This document shows, one piece after another, positions 44,375 through 53,877 of a stretch of 64,000 bases of DNA. The translations under genes and the position numbers were made by a program. Source of the DNA: Lutibacter sp. (GTDB taxonomy: Bacteria > Bacteroidota > Bacteroidia > Flavobacteriales > Flavobacteriaceae). The DNA is taken from positions 124,001-188,000 of the forward strand of contig NVWM01000027.1 in NCBI GenBank assembly GCA_002733665.1, given 5' to 3'. The notes under the pieces were generated by a model that ran no database searches, was not told where the DNA came from, and saw nothing but the letters and a program-made list of their open reading frames with translations. Every line of letters begins with the position of its first letter. Position 1 is the stretch's first letter.

Positions 44375-45706
44375 TTATAATTCTCTTACAGCTTGTTTAA
44401 ATTGACGTCCTCTATCTTCATAATTTTCAAACAAATCAAAACTTGCACATGCTGGAGATAACAATACAGAATCGCCTTTTTCAGCAATTTTATATGCTAC
44501 TTTTACAGCTTCTTCAGCTCCTTTTGTTTCTACTATCAGATCGATTACATTTTCAAAAGTTTTTACAATTTTTTGATTATCTGTACCTAAACAGATTATC
44601 GCCTTTACTTTTTCTCGGACTAAAGGCATCAAATCAAAATAATCATTTCCTTTATCTACACCTCCAACAATCCAAACTGTTGGTGTTTTTACACTATCTA
44701 AAGCATAAAATGTTGCGTTGATATTTGTTGCTTTTGAGTCATTGATATACTGAACTCCGCTGATTTTTAACACTTTTTCTAAACGATGTTCAGCGCCTTC
44801 AAAATCTTCTAAACTCTCTCTAATTGTTTCTTTTCTAACTTTCAACAACTGTGCAGTCATAGCAGCAGCCATTGAGTTTTTTACATTGTGTTTTCCTTGT
44901 AATGCTAATGATGTAATTCCCATCTTAATTTCGTCTTTGTTAGTCTTGATTATTATATTGTTACCTCTTAGAAACGCTCCTTTTTTTAATGATTTTTTAA
45001 TCGAAAAAGGAAGCAGTTTCGCTTCTGTTTTATTGTTCTCTAACCATTTTAGAATAACGATATCATCTCCATCATAAATCAAATAATCATCTTTGGTTTG
45101 ATTCATTGTTATTCTAAATTTAGAATCGATATAATTTTCAAATTTGTAATCATATCTATCTAAATGGTCAGGTGTAATATTGGTTATTATTGCAATATGT
45201 GGCGCAAATTTATCAATTCCATCTAACTGAAAACTACTCAACTCCAAAACATATTTATCATATTGATTTTCTGCAACTTGCTCTGCAAAACTATCCCCAA
45301 TATTTCCTGCAACTCCAACATTCAGATCACCATTTTTTAAAATATGGTGCGCCAACATTGTTGTTGTAGTTTTACCATTTGATCCTGTAATTCCTACAAT
45401 CGTAGCATCAGTATATTGTGATGCAAATTCTATTTCAGAAATTACTTTAGTTCCCAACTCATTCAACTTTTTTATAAGTGGAACAGTATCTGGAATTCCT
45501 GGACTTTTCATGACTACATCAGCAATTAAAACTGTTGCTTCTGTATGTCCATTCTCTTCAAATGGTATTTCGTTAATTAAAAGAACTTGTTTATATTTTT
45601 TTGCTATTGCTCCATTATCAGAAACAAAAACATTATACCCTTTTTGCTTGCCCAAAACTGCAGTTCCAACACCACTTTCTCCTGCTCCGAGCACAACTAA
45701 TTTCAT
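44375..45706 (-). CDS. murD: UDP-N-acetylmuramoylalanine--D-glutamate ligase
   Basis: A 443-residue Mur ligase adding D-Glu. It starts MKLVVLGAGESGVGTAVLG, has the ATP loop GITGSNGKTTTTM (about 108-120), NITPDHLDRYDYKFENYI, YINDSKATNINATFYAL, and LLSPACASFDLFENYEDRG near the C-terminus. All are diagnostic of MurD. Confidence 0.97.
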   Translation of the reverse strand: MKLVVLGAGESGVGTAVLGKQKGYNVFVSDNGAIAKKYKQVLLINEIPFEENGHTEATVLIADVVMKSPGIPDTVPLIKKLNELGTKVISEIEFASQYTDATIVGITGSNGKTTTTMLAHHILKNGDLNVGVAGNIGDSFAEQVAENQYDKYVLELSSFQLDGIDKFAPHIAIITNITPDHLDRYDYKFENYIDSKFRITMNQTKDDYLIYDGDDIVILKWLENNKTEAKLLPFSIKKSLKKGAFLRGNNIIIKTNKDEIKMGITSLALQGKHNVKNSMAAAMTAQLLKVRKETIRESLEDFEGAEHRLEKVLKISGVQYINDSKATNINATFYALDSVKTPTVWIVGGVDKGNDYFDLMPLVREKVKAIICLGTDNQKIVKTFENVIDLIVETKGAEEAVKVAYKIAEKGDSVLLSPACASFDLFENYEDRGRQFKQAVREL

Positions 45707-45707
45707 C

Positions 45708-46934
45708 TTATCTTAATTTTAGCGTTACTATCGTTAACACTGCCAATAATATTCCAACAATCCAAAATCGAGTTACAATTTTACTTTCATGATAACCTGA
45801 TTTTTGATAATGATGATGTAATGGCGACATCTTAAAAATCCGCCTTCCTTCTCCAAATTTCTTTCGTGTATATTTAAAGTAACTTACCTGTAAAATCACC
45901 GATAAATTTTCTGCTAAAAATATTCCTGCCAATATTGGAATCAACAACTCTTTACGTGTTGCTATTGCTAAAACTGCTATAATACCTCCAATCGTCAAAC
46001 TCCCTGTGTCTCCCATAAATACTTGTGCTGGAAATGTATTGTACCATAAAAAACCTATCAATGCACCTGCAAAAGCACTGATAAAAATCACCATTTCACC
46101 AGAATTAGGTATGTACATAACATCTAGATAATCAGCAAAAATGATGTTCCCAGAAATCCATGCAAAGATGCCAAGAGTTGCAACTATTATTACGGATGAT
46201 CCTGCGGCGAGACCGTCAATACCATCAGTAAGATTTGCTCCGTTAGAAACGGCTGTAATAATAAATATCACAACTAAAATAAAAACTATCCAAGCATATT
46301 TTTCATAACCATCACCCAACCAACTCAAAGCAGTTGAATAATCTAACTCGTTATTTTTAAAAAACGGAACTGTTGTTTTGGTTGATTTGTGCGCTTCGCC
46401 GAATAATCTTGGGGTTCCATTATCGGCGAGTTGCACAATTCCTTGAGGTATTTCTTCTTTGATAGTTACATCATCATTAAAATAGAGCATTGAACCGACA
46501 ATAATTCCAAGTCCTACTTGACCAAGTATTTTAAAGCGTCCTTTTAAACCATCTTTATCTTTTTTAAATATTTTAATATAATCATCTACAAAACCGATAG
46601 CGCCCATCCATAATGTTGTGATTATCAGAATAATAATGTAAATATTGTCAATTTTTGCAAACAACAAAACAGGAATCATTGTCGCTAAAATGATGATAAT
46701 TCCTCCCATTGTTGGCGTTCCTCCTTTTTCTTTTTGACCTTCAAGACCTAAATCTCTTACTGTTTCTCCTACTTGTTTTCTACGTAAATAATTGATGATT
46801 TTTTTTCCGTAAATAGTAGAAATCAGTAATGAAAAAATAAAAGCCATTGCTGCACGGAATGTTATAAACTTAAACAGTCCTGCTCCAGCCAATTGGTAAT
46901 GATTTTCTAAATATTCAAATAAATAATATAACAT
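45708..46934 (-). CDS. mraY: Phospho-MurNAc-pentapeptide transferase MraY
   Basis: A 408-residue, ten-helix enzyme that makes lipid I. Key motifs are KGGTPTMGG, the Asp-rich [27 protein letters not shown] and [12 protein letters not shown], plus SPLHHHYQK near the C-terminus. It contains an insertion of about 60 residues between the early helices (about 150-205, with [20 protein letters not shown]) that I associate with Bacteroidota MraY. Confidence 0.97.
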   Translation of the reverse strand: MLYYLFEYLENHYQLAGAGLFKFITFRAAMAFIFSLLISTIYGKKIINYLRRKQVGETVRDLGLEGQKEKGGTPTMGGIIIILATMIPVLLFAKIDNIYIIILIITTLWMGAIGFVDDYIKIFKKDKDGLKGRFKILGQVGLGIIVGSMLYFNDDVTIKEEIPQGIVQLADNGTPRLFGEAHKSTKTTVPFFKNNELDYSTALSWLGDGYEKYAWIVFILVVIFIITAVSNGANLTDGIDGLAAGSSVIIVATLGIFAWISGNIIFADYLDVMYIPNSGEMVIFISAFAGALIGFLWYNTFPAQVFMGDTGSLTIGGIIAVLAIATRKELLIPILAGIFLAENLSVILQVSYFKYTRKKFGEGRRIFKMSPLHHHYQKSGYHESKIVTRFWIVGILLAVLTIVTLKLR

Positions 46935-46935
46935 C

Positions 46936-48399
46936 TTATTTCTGTAATTCTTTTAAAATTGTTTGCGCTTTTTCATAATCATCAAAATTTGATCTTACGC
47001 CATTTATCTCTTGATATGCTTCGTGCCCTTTTCCTGCTATCAACAAAATATCTCCTTTATCAGCCAACTTTCCTGCAGTTTTAATTGCTTGCTCTCTATC
47101 TAAAATCGAAAGTGTTTTTTTATAATTTTGAGGTTCTACTCCTTGTTCAATCTCATCTATAATTGTCTGTGGATTTTCACTTCGTGGATTGTCAGAAGTG
47201 AAAATTACTTGTGTACTCAAAACAGCTGCAATATGTCCCATTTTAGGACGTTTCGACTTGTCTCTATCTCCTCCACAGCCAATAACCGTAATCACCTTTT
47301 CGTTTCCTGTTCTAATATCATTTATCGTTTCTAACACGTTTTTTAAAGCATCTGGAGTATGTGCATAATCAATAATTGTAGTAATTCCTTTATCAGAAAT
47401 AAAATATTGAAAGCGTCCTGAAACATTTTCTAATTCACTAATCATCCTAAGCGTTTCAAATTTCTCTAATCCTAATAAATCTGCTGTCGCATAAATTGCT
47501 AATAAATTATATGCGTTAAAACTTCCAATCAATTTTACCCAAACTTCTGCGCCATCAATATTTAAAAGTAGTCCCGAAAAACGATTTTCAAGAATTCTCA
47601 CTTTATAATCTGCCATTGTTTTTAATGCATATGACACTTTTTTGGCTTTTGTATTTTGCAACATAATTGTGCCATTCTTATCGTCTTCATTTATCAACGC
47701 AAAAGCCGTTTTTGGCAAGCTATCAAAAAATGATTTTTTGACATCTCTATACTCAGCAAAAGTTGAGTGATAATCAAGATGATCATGCGTAAGGTTTGTG
47801 AAAATTGCACCTGAAAAATGTAATCCTTCTGTTCTTTTTTGATGAATTCCGTGCGAACTCACTTCCATAAAGCAGTAATCAACACTGTTTTCAACCATTT
47901 CGTTTAAATAATGATTGATCGAAACAGAATTAGGGGTTGTATGTGTTGCCACATATTCTGTTTCGCCAACCATAATATTCACCGTTGAAAGCAATCCGAC
48001 TTTGTACCCTGACTTTCTGAATAAATTGTATAATAATGTTGCAATGGTCGTTTTACCATTGGTTCCTGTAATTCCTACTAGTTTTAATTTTTTTGATGGA
48101 TTGTCGTAAAAGTTTGATGCAATTATTGCCAAAGCACTATTTGAATCATCAACTTGAACATATGTTATTCCTTCTTTTAATTCTTTTGGAATAACTTCAC
48201 AAACAATAACCTTTGCTCCTAATTCTATCGCTTTAGTTATGTATTTATGCCCATCAACAGTCGCACCTTTTTGCGCTACAAAAAGTGTGTCTTTTTTTAC
48301 TTTTCGAGAATCAAAAATAATTGCGCCTACAGACATATCTGTTGTTCCGTAAACAACGTTTACAGAAACTTTATATAATATGTCTTTTACTAATTGCAT
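46936..48399 (-). CDS. murE: UDP-MurNAc-tripeptide synthetase MurE (meso-diaminopimelate type)
   Basis: A 487-residue Mur ligase. It has [17 protein letters not shown] (about 107-123), [23 protein letters not shown] and [15 protein letters not shown]. The [17 protein letters not shown] segment carries DNPR, the motif for meso-diaminopimelate, so the peptidoglycan is predicted to be of the DAP type. It shares one base with ftsI upstream. Confidence 0.97.
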   Translation of the reverse strand: MQLVKDILYKVSVNVVYGTTDMSVGAIIFDSRKVKKDTLFVAQKGATVDGHKYITKAIELGAKVIVCEVIPKELKEGITYVQVDDSNSALAIIASNFYDNPSKKLKLVGITGTNGKTTIATLLYNLFRKSGYKVGLLSTVNIMVGETEYVATHTTPNSVSINHYLNEMVENSVDYCFMEVSSHGIHQKRTEGLHFSGAIFTNLTHDHLDYHSTFAEYRDVKKSFFDSLPKTAFALINEDDKNGTIMLQNTKAKKVSYALKTMADYKVRILENRFSGLLLNIDGAEVWVKLIGSFNAYNLLAIYATADLLGLEKFETLRMISELENVSGRFQYFISDKGITTIIDYAHTPDALKNVLETINDIRTGNEKVITVIGCGGDRDKSKRPKMGHIAAVLSTQVIFTSDNPRSENPQTIIDEIEQGVEPQNYKKTLSILDREQAIKTAGKLADKGDILLIAGKGHEAYQEINGVRSNFDDYEKAQTILKELQK

Positions 48400-50402
48400 T
48401 ATGCTAATTCTAATTTTATAGTTGCGCCTTTGACTACTTTTTTTCCAATTTTTATAGATTGATTCTTTACCTTTCCATTTCCAACAAATATCACTTTCAA
48501 CCCTAAATTCTCTAACAATGATAAAGCATCCATCACAACCATCCCTATAACATTTGGTACCGTTTTTAATTGTTTTTCTGACACATTATTATACTTTTCA
48601 AAATCACTATTAACACTTGCAAAATTTGGCTCTTTGTTAATAATTTCTTTTAAAAGTGGTGCATCAGTATATATTTTTTGTGCGATATCTTTAAAAACTG
48701 GTCCAGACACATCTGCTCCGTAATATCCTTTTTCAAGTTTTGGTTTGTGAATCACTACAATGCATGAATACTTAGGGTTTTCAGCAGGAAAATATCCTGT
48801 AAACGAAGAGATGTATTTTCTGTCTTTTTTCCATTCCTCAAAATCTCTATATTCGGTTCTTGCTGTTCCTGTTTTTCCTGCCATTGAAAAATCATCTTCA
48901 TATAATTTTTCTCCCGTTCCCCTTACAATAACATTTTTTAACATCTCTTGAACCTTGCTTATTGTAGCGTCTGAACATATTTTTGAATCAATAACTTCTT
49001 TCTCAAAAACCTTCACCCTTTTATCCCAAGAACGAATTTCTTTTACCAATCTTGGCTTCACCATTTCTCCATCATTGGCAATCGCATTATAAAAAGTAAG
49101 TGTTTGTAATGGAGTAAGACTCAAATTGTATCCATATGCAATCGAAGGCAATGCATTTTTACTCCATATCTTATCTCCTGGAGCAGGAATGTTTGGTTTC
49201 CCCTCTCCCTTTAATGGCAAACCTAAAACATCATTAAGATGCATTTTCTTTAATTGATTGATAAATTTATTTGGATTCTTATTAAAGTTTTCATCTATCA
49301 ATCGAGCAAAAGCAATATTTGATGAAACCTCTAATGCTCTTGCTGCAGAAATCTTACCATAACCACCTGTATGCGAGTCGCTAATACTTCTACCGTACAT
49401 TCTATACTTACCTTTTGCTGTATCTACTACTGTACTTGAATCTATGACTTTCAGTTCTAAAGCTGCAACCATCGACATTACTTTAAATGCAGATCCAGGC
49501 TCGTGAGATTCCCAAAGCGCATAATTTCTTTTTTCGTAATACTTCCCGCTTTTTCCTCTTCCTAAATTAGATATAGCCTTAATTTCTCCTGTCTTAGTTT
49601 CCATCACTACAACACAACCGTGTTCTGCTTCATAATACTCTAATTGCCTCAACAATGAGTGATGCGCAATATCTTGCATATTCACATTTATAGTCGTTAT
49701 AACATCTCTTCCGTCTTGCGGCTCTACTTCATTATTATCGCTAATTGGCTTCCATTGTCCTTGTGCAATTCGCTGCTTTCTTCTTACACCATAACTTCCT
49801 TTCAAATGCTTTTTATAAGCTCCTTCAATTCCTGGAGCGCCACGATAATCATCATAACCGATAGTTCTTTCTGCTATTTTCCCAAGAGGATGTTCGCGCT
49901 TAGTGGATTGCTCTGCAATAAAACCACCTTTGTACATTCCCAAATTGAAAATCGGAAAGGTTTTCATTTTCTGATAATCCAAATACCCAATATTTCGAGC
50001 AATCAATAAGTATCTATTTGGTTTTGGAGTTCTATTTCTCGCCTTACGGATTAATCGTACATAATAATCTGATGACTTGCCCAACATTTTTGACAACTCA
50101 ACGGAAAGCGCTTGTATGTTTTCTTCAAAAATTGCAGTATTATCTGGTTTCGAAGCGTCCATTCTAATTTCATATCTCGACATAGAAGTTGCCAACAAAC
50201 TACCATCATCTGCGTATACATTTCCACGATTTGCATGAATTGTGTCGTTTTTTATGGTGCGCTGTTCTGAAATAGCGATATATCTGTCGCCTTCAACGTA
50301 TTGAATATTAGAAAGTTTGAAGATTATTGCGATAAAAAAAATAGTCAAGAAGACAAAGAAAATATATAATCTATTCAATATGTTCTTTTTTTCTGTTGCC
50401 AA
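48399..50402 (-). CDS. ftsI: Septal transpeptidase PBP3/FtsI with C-terminal PASTA domain
   Basis: A 667-residue class B PBP. Membrane anchor about 10-28, RGNVYADDGSLLATS pedestal motif, SxxK in EPGSAFKVMSM (about 301), SxN in SSNIAFARL, KTG in AGKTGTARTEY. A PASTA domain (about 610-667, TVPNVIGMVVMDALSLLENLGLKV) closes the protein, as is usual in Bacteroidota. The frame opens with TTG at 50402 (LATEKKNILNRLYIF), one base after the ftsL stop; no suitable ATG exists, so TTG is inferred. Confidence 0.95.
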   Translation of the reverse strand: MATEKKNILNRLYIFFVFLTIFFIAIIFKLSNIQYVEGDRYIAISEQRTIKNDTIHANRGNVYADDGSLLATSMSRYEIRMDASKPDNTAIFEENIQALSVELSKMLGKSSDYYVRLIRKARNRTPKPNRYLLIARNIGYLDYQKMKTFPIFNLGMYKGGFIAEQSTKREHPLGKIAERTIGYDDYRGAPGIEGAYKKHLKGSYGVRRKQRIAQGQWKPISDNNEVEPQDGRDVITTINVNMQDIAHHSLLRQLEYYEAEHGCVVVMETKTGEIKAISNLGRGKSGKYYEKRNYALWESHEPGSAFKVMSMVAALELKVIDSSTVVDTAKGKYRMYGRSISDSHTGGYGKISAARALEVSSNIAFARLIDENFNKNPNKFINQLKKMHLNDVLGLPLKGEGKPNIPAPGDKIWSKNALPSIAYGYNLSLTPLQTLTFYNAIANDGEMVKPRLVKEIRSWDKRVKVFEKEVIDSKICSDATISKVQEMLKNVIVRGTGEKLYEDDFSMAGKTGTARTEYRDFEEWKKDRKYISSFTGYFPAENPKYSCIVVIHKPKLEKGYYGADVSGPVFKDIAQKIYTDAPLLKEIINKEPNFASVNSDFEKYNNVSEKQLKTVPNVIGMVVMDALSLLENLGLKVIFVGNGKVKNQSIKIGKKVVKGATIKLELA

Positions 50403-50403
50403 C

Positions 50404-50736
50404 TTAATCTGCTTTACTATTTATTACTTTAATTTTTTTTGGTGGATTTTTTGAAGGTAACAATCCACGCTCTGCTACTTTTTTTTGTACTGCTGATTCA
50501 AGTTCCAGTCGCATAACCTTTGTCCTTGTATCTATAAACTCAGCTTTTAGTTCTCTAATTTCACTATTTAACTGAGCAATTTTTATTACTTTTTTGTCTG
50601 TGCTATGGGATCGAGAAATCATAAACAACAGCAGGAATACTACGTATATAATCATCCGCCAATTTTTAAAGGCATCATCGCTTACAAGAAATTTTCCTTT
50701 TAAAACATTGTAAATATTTTGTTTTACTTTTCCCAT
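50404..50736 (-). CDS. ftsL: FtsL-like division protein
   Basis: A 110-residue bitopic protein: short cytoplasmic part, one membrane helix (about 26-43), then a coiled coil (about 48-90, VIKIAQLNSEIRELKAEFIDTRTKVMRLELE). It ends in the basic PSKNPPKKIKVINSKAD. Sequence similarity is low by nature in this family; position between rsmH and ftsI and the topology identify it as FtsL. Confidence 0.88.
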   Translation of the reverse strand: MGKVKQNIYNVLKGKFLVSDDAFKNWRMIIYVVFLLLFMISRSHSTDKKVIKIAQLNSEIRELKAEFIDTRTKVMRLELESAVQKKVAERGLLPSKNPPKKIKVINSKAD

Positions 50737-51633
50737 TTACACTTTTACTGCTATTCTCAATTTTGCACTTCGCGCTCTATTATTTTTCTTTATTTCTTCT
50801 CTTGATGGAATTATTAGCTTCCCAATTTTTTTTAACGGGACTTCAAAATTTCCATAAAAATCTTTTTCAGGCTCTCCTTCAAACTGCCCGTTTCTGATAA
50901 ACCTTTTCACTAATCTATCTTCTAATGAGTGGTAGGAAATTGCACTCAATCGTCCATTTTCATTCAACAAATCTGGAGTCTGCATCAAAAATTCTTTTAA
51001 AGCCTCCAACTCTTGATTCACTTCAATTCGTATGGCTTGAAAAATTTGAGCTAAAATCTTATGCTCCTTTGCTTGTGGTAAGAATTGCTGAAGCACTTCT
51101 TTTAAATCAAAACTTGTCATGATTTTTTTCTCCAATCGTGCGTCTGAAATTTTCTTAGCTAGTGCTCTAGCGTTTCTCAGCTCACCATAATTAAAAAGAA
51201 TTGAACTTAACCTTTCCTCACTGTATCCATTCACAATTTTAAAAGCAGACAACTCATCATTTTGATTCATTCTCATATCTAACTTCGCATCAAAACGAGT
51301 AGAAAACCCTCGTTCTGCCTCATCAAATTGATGGGATGACACCCCAAAATCAGCAAGTATTCCATCCACTTTTTTTATTCCGTAAAACCGTAAGAACCTT
51401 TTTATATATCTAAAATTTTCTGGAACCAACACAAATCGCTCATCATCTATTTTATTATCTTGCGCATCCTTATCTTGATCAAAAGCAAACAACCTTCCTT
51501 CATTACCCAATCTATTTAAGATTTCTCTTGAATGCCCTCCTCCTCCAAAAGTCACATCAACATAAATGCCGTTTGGCTTGATATTTAAACCATCAATACT
51601 TTGGCGCAATAAAACTGGATTATGATATTCCAT
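50737..51633 (-). CDS. rsmH: 16S rRNA (cytosine-1402-N4) methyltransferase
   Basis: A 298-residue SAM methyltransferase. It starts MEYHNPVLLRQSIDGL, has the SAM loop DVTFGGGGHSREIL, GILADFGVSSHQFDEAERGFS, LAQIFQAIRIEVNQELEALK and SYHSLEDRLVKRFI. The ATG at 51633 gives the family's standard N-terminus; two upstream in-frame ATGs (51642, 51639) are less likely. It overlaps mraZ by 14 bases. Confidence 0.97.
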   Translation of the reverse strand: MEYHNPVLLRQSIDGLNIKPNGIYVDVTFGGGGHSREILNRLGNEGRLFAFDQDKDAQDNKIDDERFVLVPENFRYIKRFLRFYGIKKVDGILADFGVSSHQFDEAERGFSTRFDAKLDMRMNQNDELSAFKIVNGYSEERLSSILFNYGELRNARALAKKISDARLEKKIMTSFDLKEVLQQFLPQAKEHKILAQIFQAIRIEVNQELEALKEFLMQTPDLLNENGRLSAISYHSLEDRLVKRFIRNGQFEGEPEKDFYGNFEVPLKKIGKLIIPSREEIKKNNRARSAKLRIAVKV

Positions 51634-52093
51634 CCTCATCATCTATTACATTTCCCATAACTTGCTCTGCCAATTCACCAAAATCAACAGTTGCATCATC
51701 TATTGCTTTTTCATAGCGTTCTTTATCCCAAATTTCAATGATATTAACAGCAGATGACAAGACAACCTCCTTGGTAATTCCTGCAAATTTTTGCAAATCA
51801 TTTGGTATTAATAACCTTCCAGAGGAGTCTAATTCTACTATTTTTACTCCTGCAGTAAATCGTCTTATAAAGTCATTATTCTTTTTTCTAAATCTATTTA
51901 ACCTACTTACCTTCTGCATCATATCATTCCATTCCTGCATTGGATACAACTCCAAACAAGGTTGAAAAACGGCACGCTTCAACACAAAACCTTCTTGCAA
52001 CACAGGAGACAATTGCTTTTTTAAAGCAACTGAAAGCATCAAACGCCCTTTGACATCTGCTTTACATTCATATGTTCCAATTAAGTTTATCAT
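51620..52093 (-). CDS. mraZ: Transcriptional regulator MraZ
   Basis: A 157-residue AbrB-like protein with two SpoVT-like halves. The first has GTYECKADVKGRLMLSVALK, the second has FTAGVKIVELDSSGRLLIPNDL, each with the DxxGR motif. It is the first gene of the dcw cluster and is expected to repress its own operon by binding repeats found just upstream (52130-52158). Confidence 0.96.
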   Translation of the reverse strand: MINLIGTYECKADVKGRLMLSVALKKQLSPVLQEGFVLKRAVFQPCLELYPMQEWNDMMQKVSRLNRFRKKNNDFIRRFTAGVKIVELDSSGRLLIPNDLQKFAGITKEVVLSSAVNIIEIWDKERYEKAIDDATVDFGELAEQVMGNVIDDEDGIS

Positions 52094-52112
52094 TTTTATC
52101 CTGTACTGTTTT

Positions 52113-52120
52113 CAAAAGTA
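52113..52120 (-). promoter_or_regulatory. -7 box TACTTTTG of the dcw operon
   Basis: A perfect TAnnTTTG on the minus strand, 19 bases before the mraZ ATG and just downstream of the MraZ repeats. Confidence 0.65.
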
Positions 52121-52129
52121 AATAATTAT

Positions 52130-52158
52130 TTCCACTTTTTACCACTTACTACCACTTT
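52130..52158 (-). promoter_or_regulatory. MraZ operator: three AAGTGG repeats at 10-base spacing
   Basis: The minus strand carries AAGTGG three times, with the complementary CCACTT at 52132, 52142 and 52152, exactly one helical turn apart. Known MraZ operators are short G-rich repeats with a 10-base period upstream of mraZ. The array covers the region where the -33 element should lie, which fits repression. Confidence 0.82.
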
Positions 52159-52282
52159 TGTTAATAACTTTTCTTTTTGAAAAAAAGCGCACAGTATCTT
52201 ATTGATTATCAGTAGTTTTTATTCTCTTTGGAATTTTAATATGCGATGTATCTAAAAAAATCGTATTTTGCTCTAAATTGGT

Positions 52283-52290
52283 TACATTTG
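52283..52290 (+). promoter_or_regulatory. -7 promoter box TACATTTG before the hydrolase gene
   Basis: A perfect TAnnTTTG 26 bases before the ATG at 52317. It excludes a TTG start at 52278, which would be upstream of the transcript. Confidence 0.62.
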
Positions 52291-52316
52291 CCGTTAATAA
52301 AATTGAGAGGATTATA

Positions 52317-53081
52317 ATGAGTTATACGCTTAAAAAGGAAGGAAAATTCAATTATATTGAAGAAGGTGAAGGACAGCCAATTATTGTGCTTCATGGCTTG
52401 ATGGGTGCATTGAGTAATTTTGATGGCATAACTTCTCATTTTTCTAAAAAAGGATACAAAGTATTGATTCCAGAAATGCCTTTATACACCTTACCTATAA
52501 TTAAAACCAACGTAAAAAACATATCAAAATTTATCCAAGAGTTTATAAATTATAAAGAAATTGATAATATAATTTTTATAGGAAACTCTTTAGGAGGTCA
52601 CGTCTCATTATATTTTGCTAAGCACAATCTTAAAAAAATCAAAGCACTCGTTCTTACGGGAAGTTCAGGATTGTATGAAAAATCAATGGGAGATTCTTAT
52701 CCAAAACGAGGTGATTATCAGTACATTAAAGAGAAGACTGAAGCTGTTTTTTACAACAAAAATATTGCAACTAAAGAAATGGTTGATGACCTTTTTGAAC
52801 TTGTAAATGACAGAAGCAAAGTAATCAGAACATTGTCAATGGCAAGAAGTGCAATTCGTCATAATATGGCAGAAGACATCCCAAACATGGATGTACCTAC
52901 TTGCATAATTTGGGGAAAACAAGACGAAGTAACTCCACCTGAAGTTGCTGATGATTTTCACAGATTACTTCCTGATTCTGATTTATTTTGGATAGATAAA
53001 TGTGGTCATGCACCAATGATGGAACATCCAGATGAATTTAACGCCATTTTAAGTAATTGGTTCGATAAACGAAAGATTTAA
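52317..53081 (+). CDS. Alpha/beta-fold hydrolase
   Basis: A 254-residue hydrolase. The HGLMGALSNFD segment forms the oxyanion loop, GNSLGGHVSLYFA holds the nucleophile Ser (about residue 92), GKQDEVTPP carries the likely acid Asp, and CGHAPMMEHPDEF holds the catalytic His. It starts MSYTLKKEGKFNYIEEG with no signal peptide, so it is cytoplasmic. Substrate unknown. It is divergent from mraZ and followed four bases later by engB. Confidence 0.9.
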   Translation: MSYTLKKEGKFNYIEEGEGQPIIVLHGLMGALSNFDGITSHFSKKGYKVLIPEMPLYTLPIIKTNVKNISKFIQEFINYKEIDNIIFIGNSLGGHVSLYFAKHNLKKIKALVLTGSSGLYEKSMGDSYPKRGDYQYIKEKTEAVFYNKNIATKEMVDDLFELVNDRSKVIRTLSMARSAIRHNMAEDIPNMDVPTCIIWGKQDEVTPPEVADDFHRLLPDSDLFWIDKCGHAPMMEHPDEFNAILSNWFDKRKI

Positions 53082-53085
53082 TCTT

Positions 53086-53697
53086 GTGAAAATAAATACC
53101 GCTACTTTTATCATCAGCAATTCAGATGTTTCTAAATGTCCTGCTGAAAAAACTCCTGAATACGCTTTTATTGGACGCTCAAACGTTGGTAAATCATCTC
53201 TAATCAACATGTTGACCAATCACAAAAAATTGGCAAAAATTTCTGGAAGACCTGGGAAAACTCAATTAATTAATCATTTTAAGATAAACGATAAATGGTT
53301 TTTGGTCGATTTACCAGGATATGGTTACGCTAAAGTTTCAAAAACCATAAAAAAGGCTTTTCAGAGTTTTATTAAAGATTATTTCTTACAAAGAGAGCAA
53401 TTAGTTTGCACATTTGTATTGGTAGATTCTCGTCATGAGCCGCAAAAAATTGATCTTGAATTCATGGAGTTTCTTGGAGAAAATGGTATTCCGTTTTGTA
53501 TCATCTTTACAAAAGCAGACAAACTTGGAAGTTCTATGTTAAATAAGAACATTACCAAATATAAAAAAGGGATTCTTAAGTCTTGGGAATCTGTTCCGAC
53601 ACATTTTATTACATCTTCTGAATCAGAAATGGGAAAAGAAGACGTTTTAAATTTTATAGGGAAAATCAACATTGACGTTGCCGATAATTTTAAGTAA
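53086..53697 (+). CDS. engB: Ribosome biogenesis GTPase EngB (YihA)
   Basis: A 203-residue GTPase: P-loop FIGRSNVGKSSLIN (about 28-41), GRPGKTQLINHF switch, DLPGYGYAKV (G3), and FTKADKLGSS (G4). It acts in 50S assembly. The start is GTG at 53086 (KINTATFIISNSDV), four bases after the hydrolase stop; the encoded N-terminus fits the family. Confidence 0.96.
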   Translation: MKINTATFIISNSDVSKCPAEKTPEYAFIGRSNVGKSSLINMLTNHKKLAKISGRPGKTQLINHFKINDKWFLVDLPGYGYAKVSKTIKKAFQSFIKDYFLQREQLVCTFVLVDSRHEPQKIDLEFMEFLGENGIPFCIIFTKADKLGSSMLNKNITKYKKGILKSWESVPTHFITSSESEMGKEDVLNFIGKINIDVADNFK

Positions 53698-53735
53698 CAA
53701 TAAGGGTAAAATGTGAAATGCAATAAACAGACGTG

Positions 53736-53835
53736 TCATTTCGACAATAGGAGAAATCTCATACAGAGAATCAGGTATTGATTTATATAATTGAGCAATA
53801 TGATGCGATCTCTCCTCGTTCCTCGTTCGAAATGA
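53736..53835. repeat. Palindromic intergenic element between engB and the RluA gene
   Basis: Ends TCATTTCGA and TCGAAATGA are complementary, and inside them GGAGAAATCTCAT pairs imperfectly with ATGCGATCTCTCC. After it come tandem ACTGA/GACTG-like repeats (53841-53866). I know this kind of element (TCATTTCGA...GGAGAAATCTC) from many flavobacterial intergenic regions. Confidence 0.75.
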
Positions 53836-53877
53836 TAAAAACTGAAGACTGACAACTGCTGACTGAATACTAATTAA

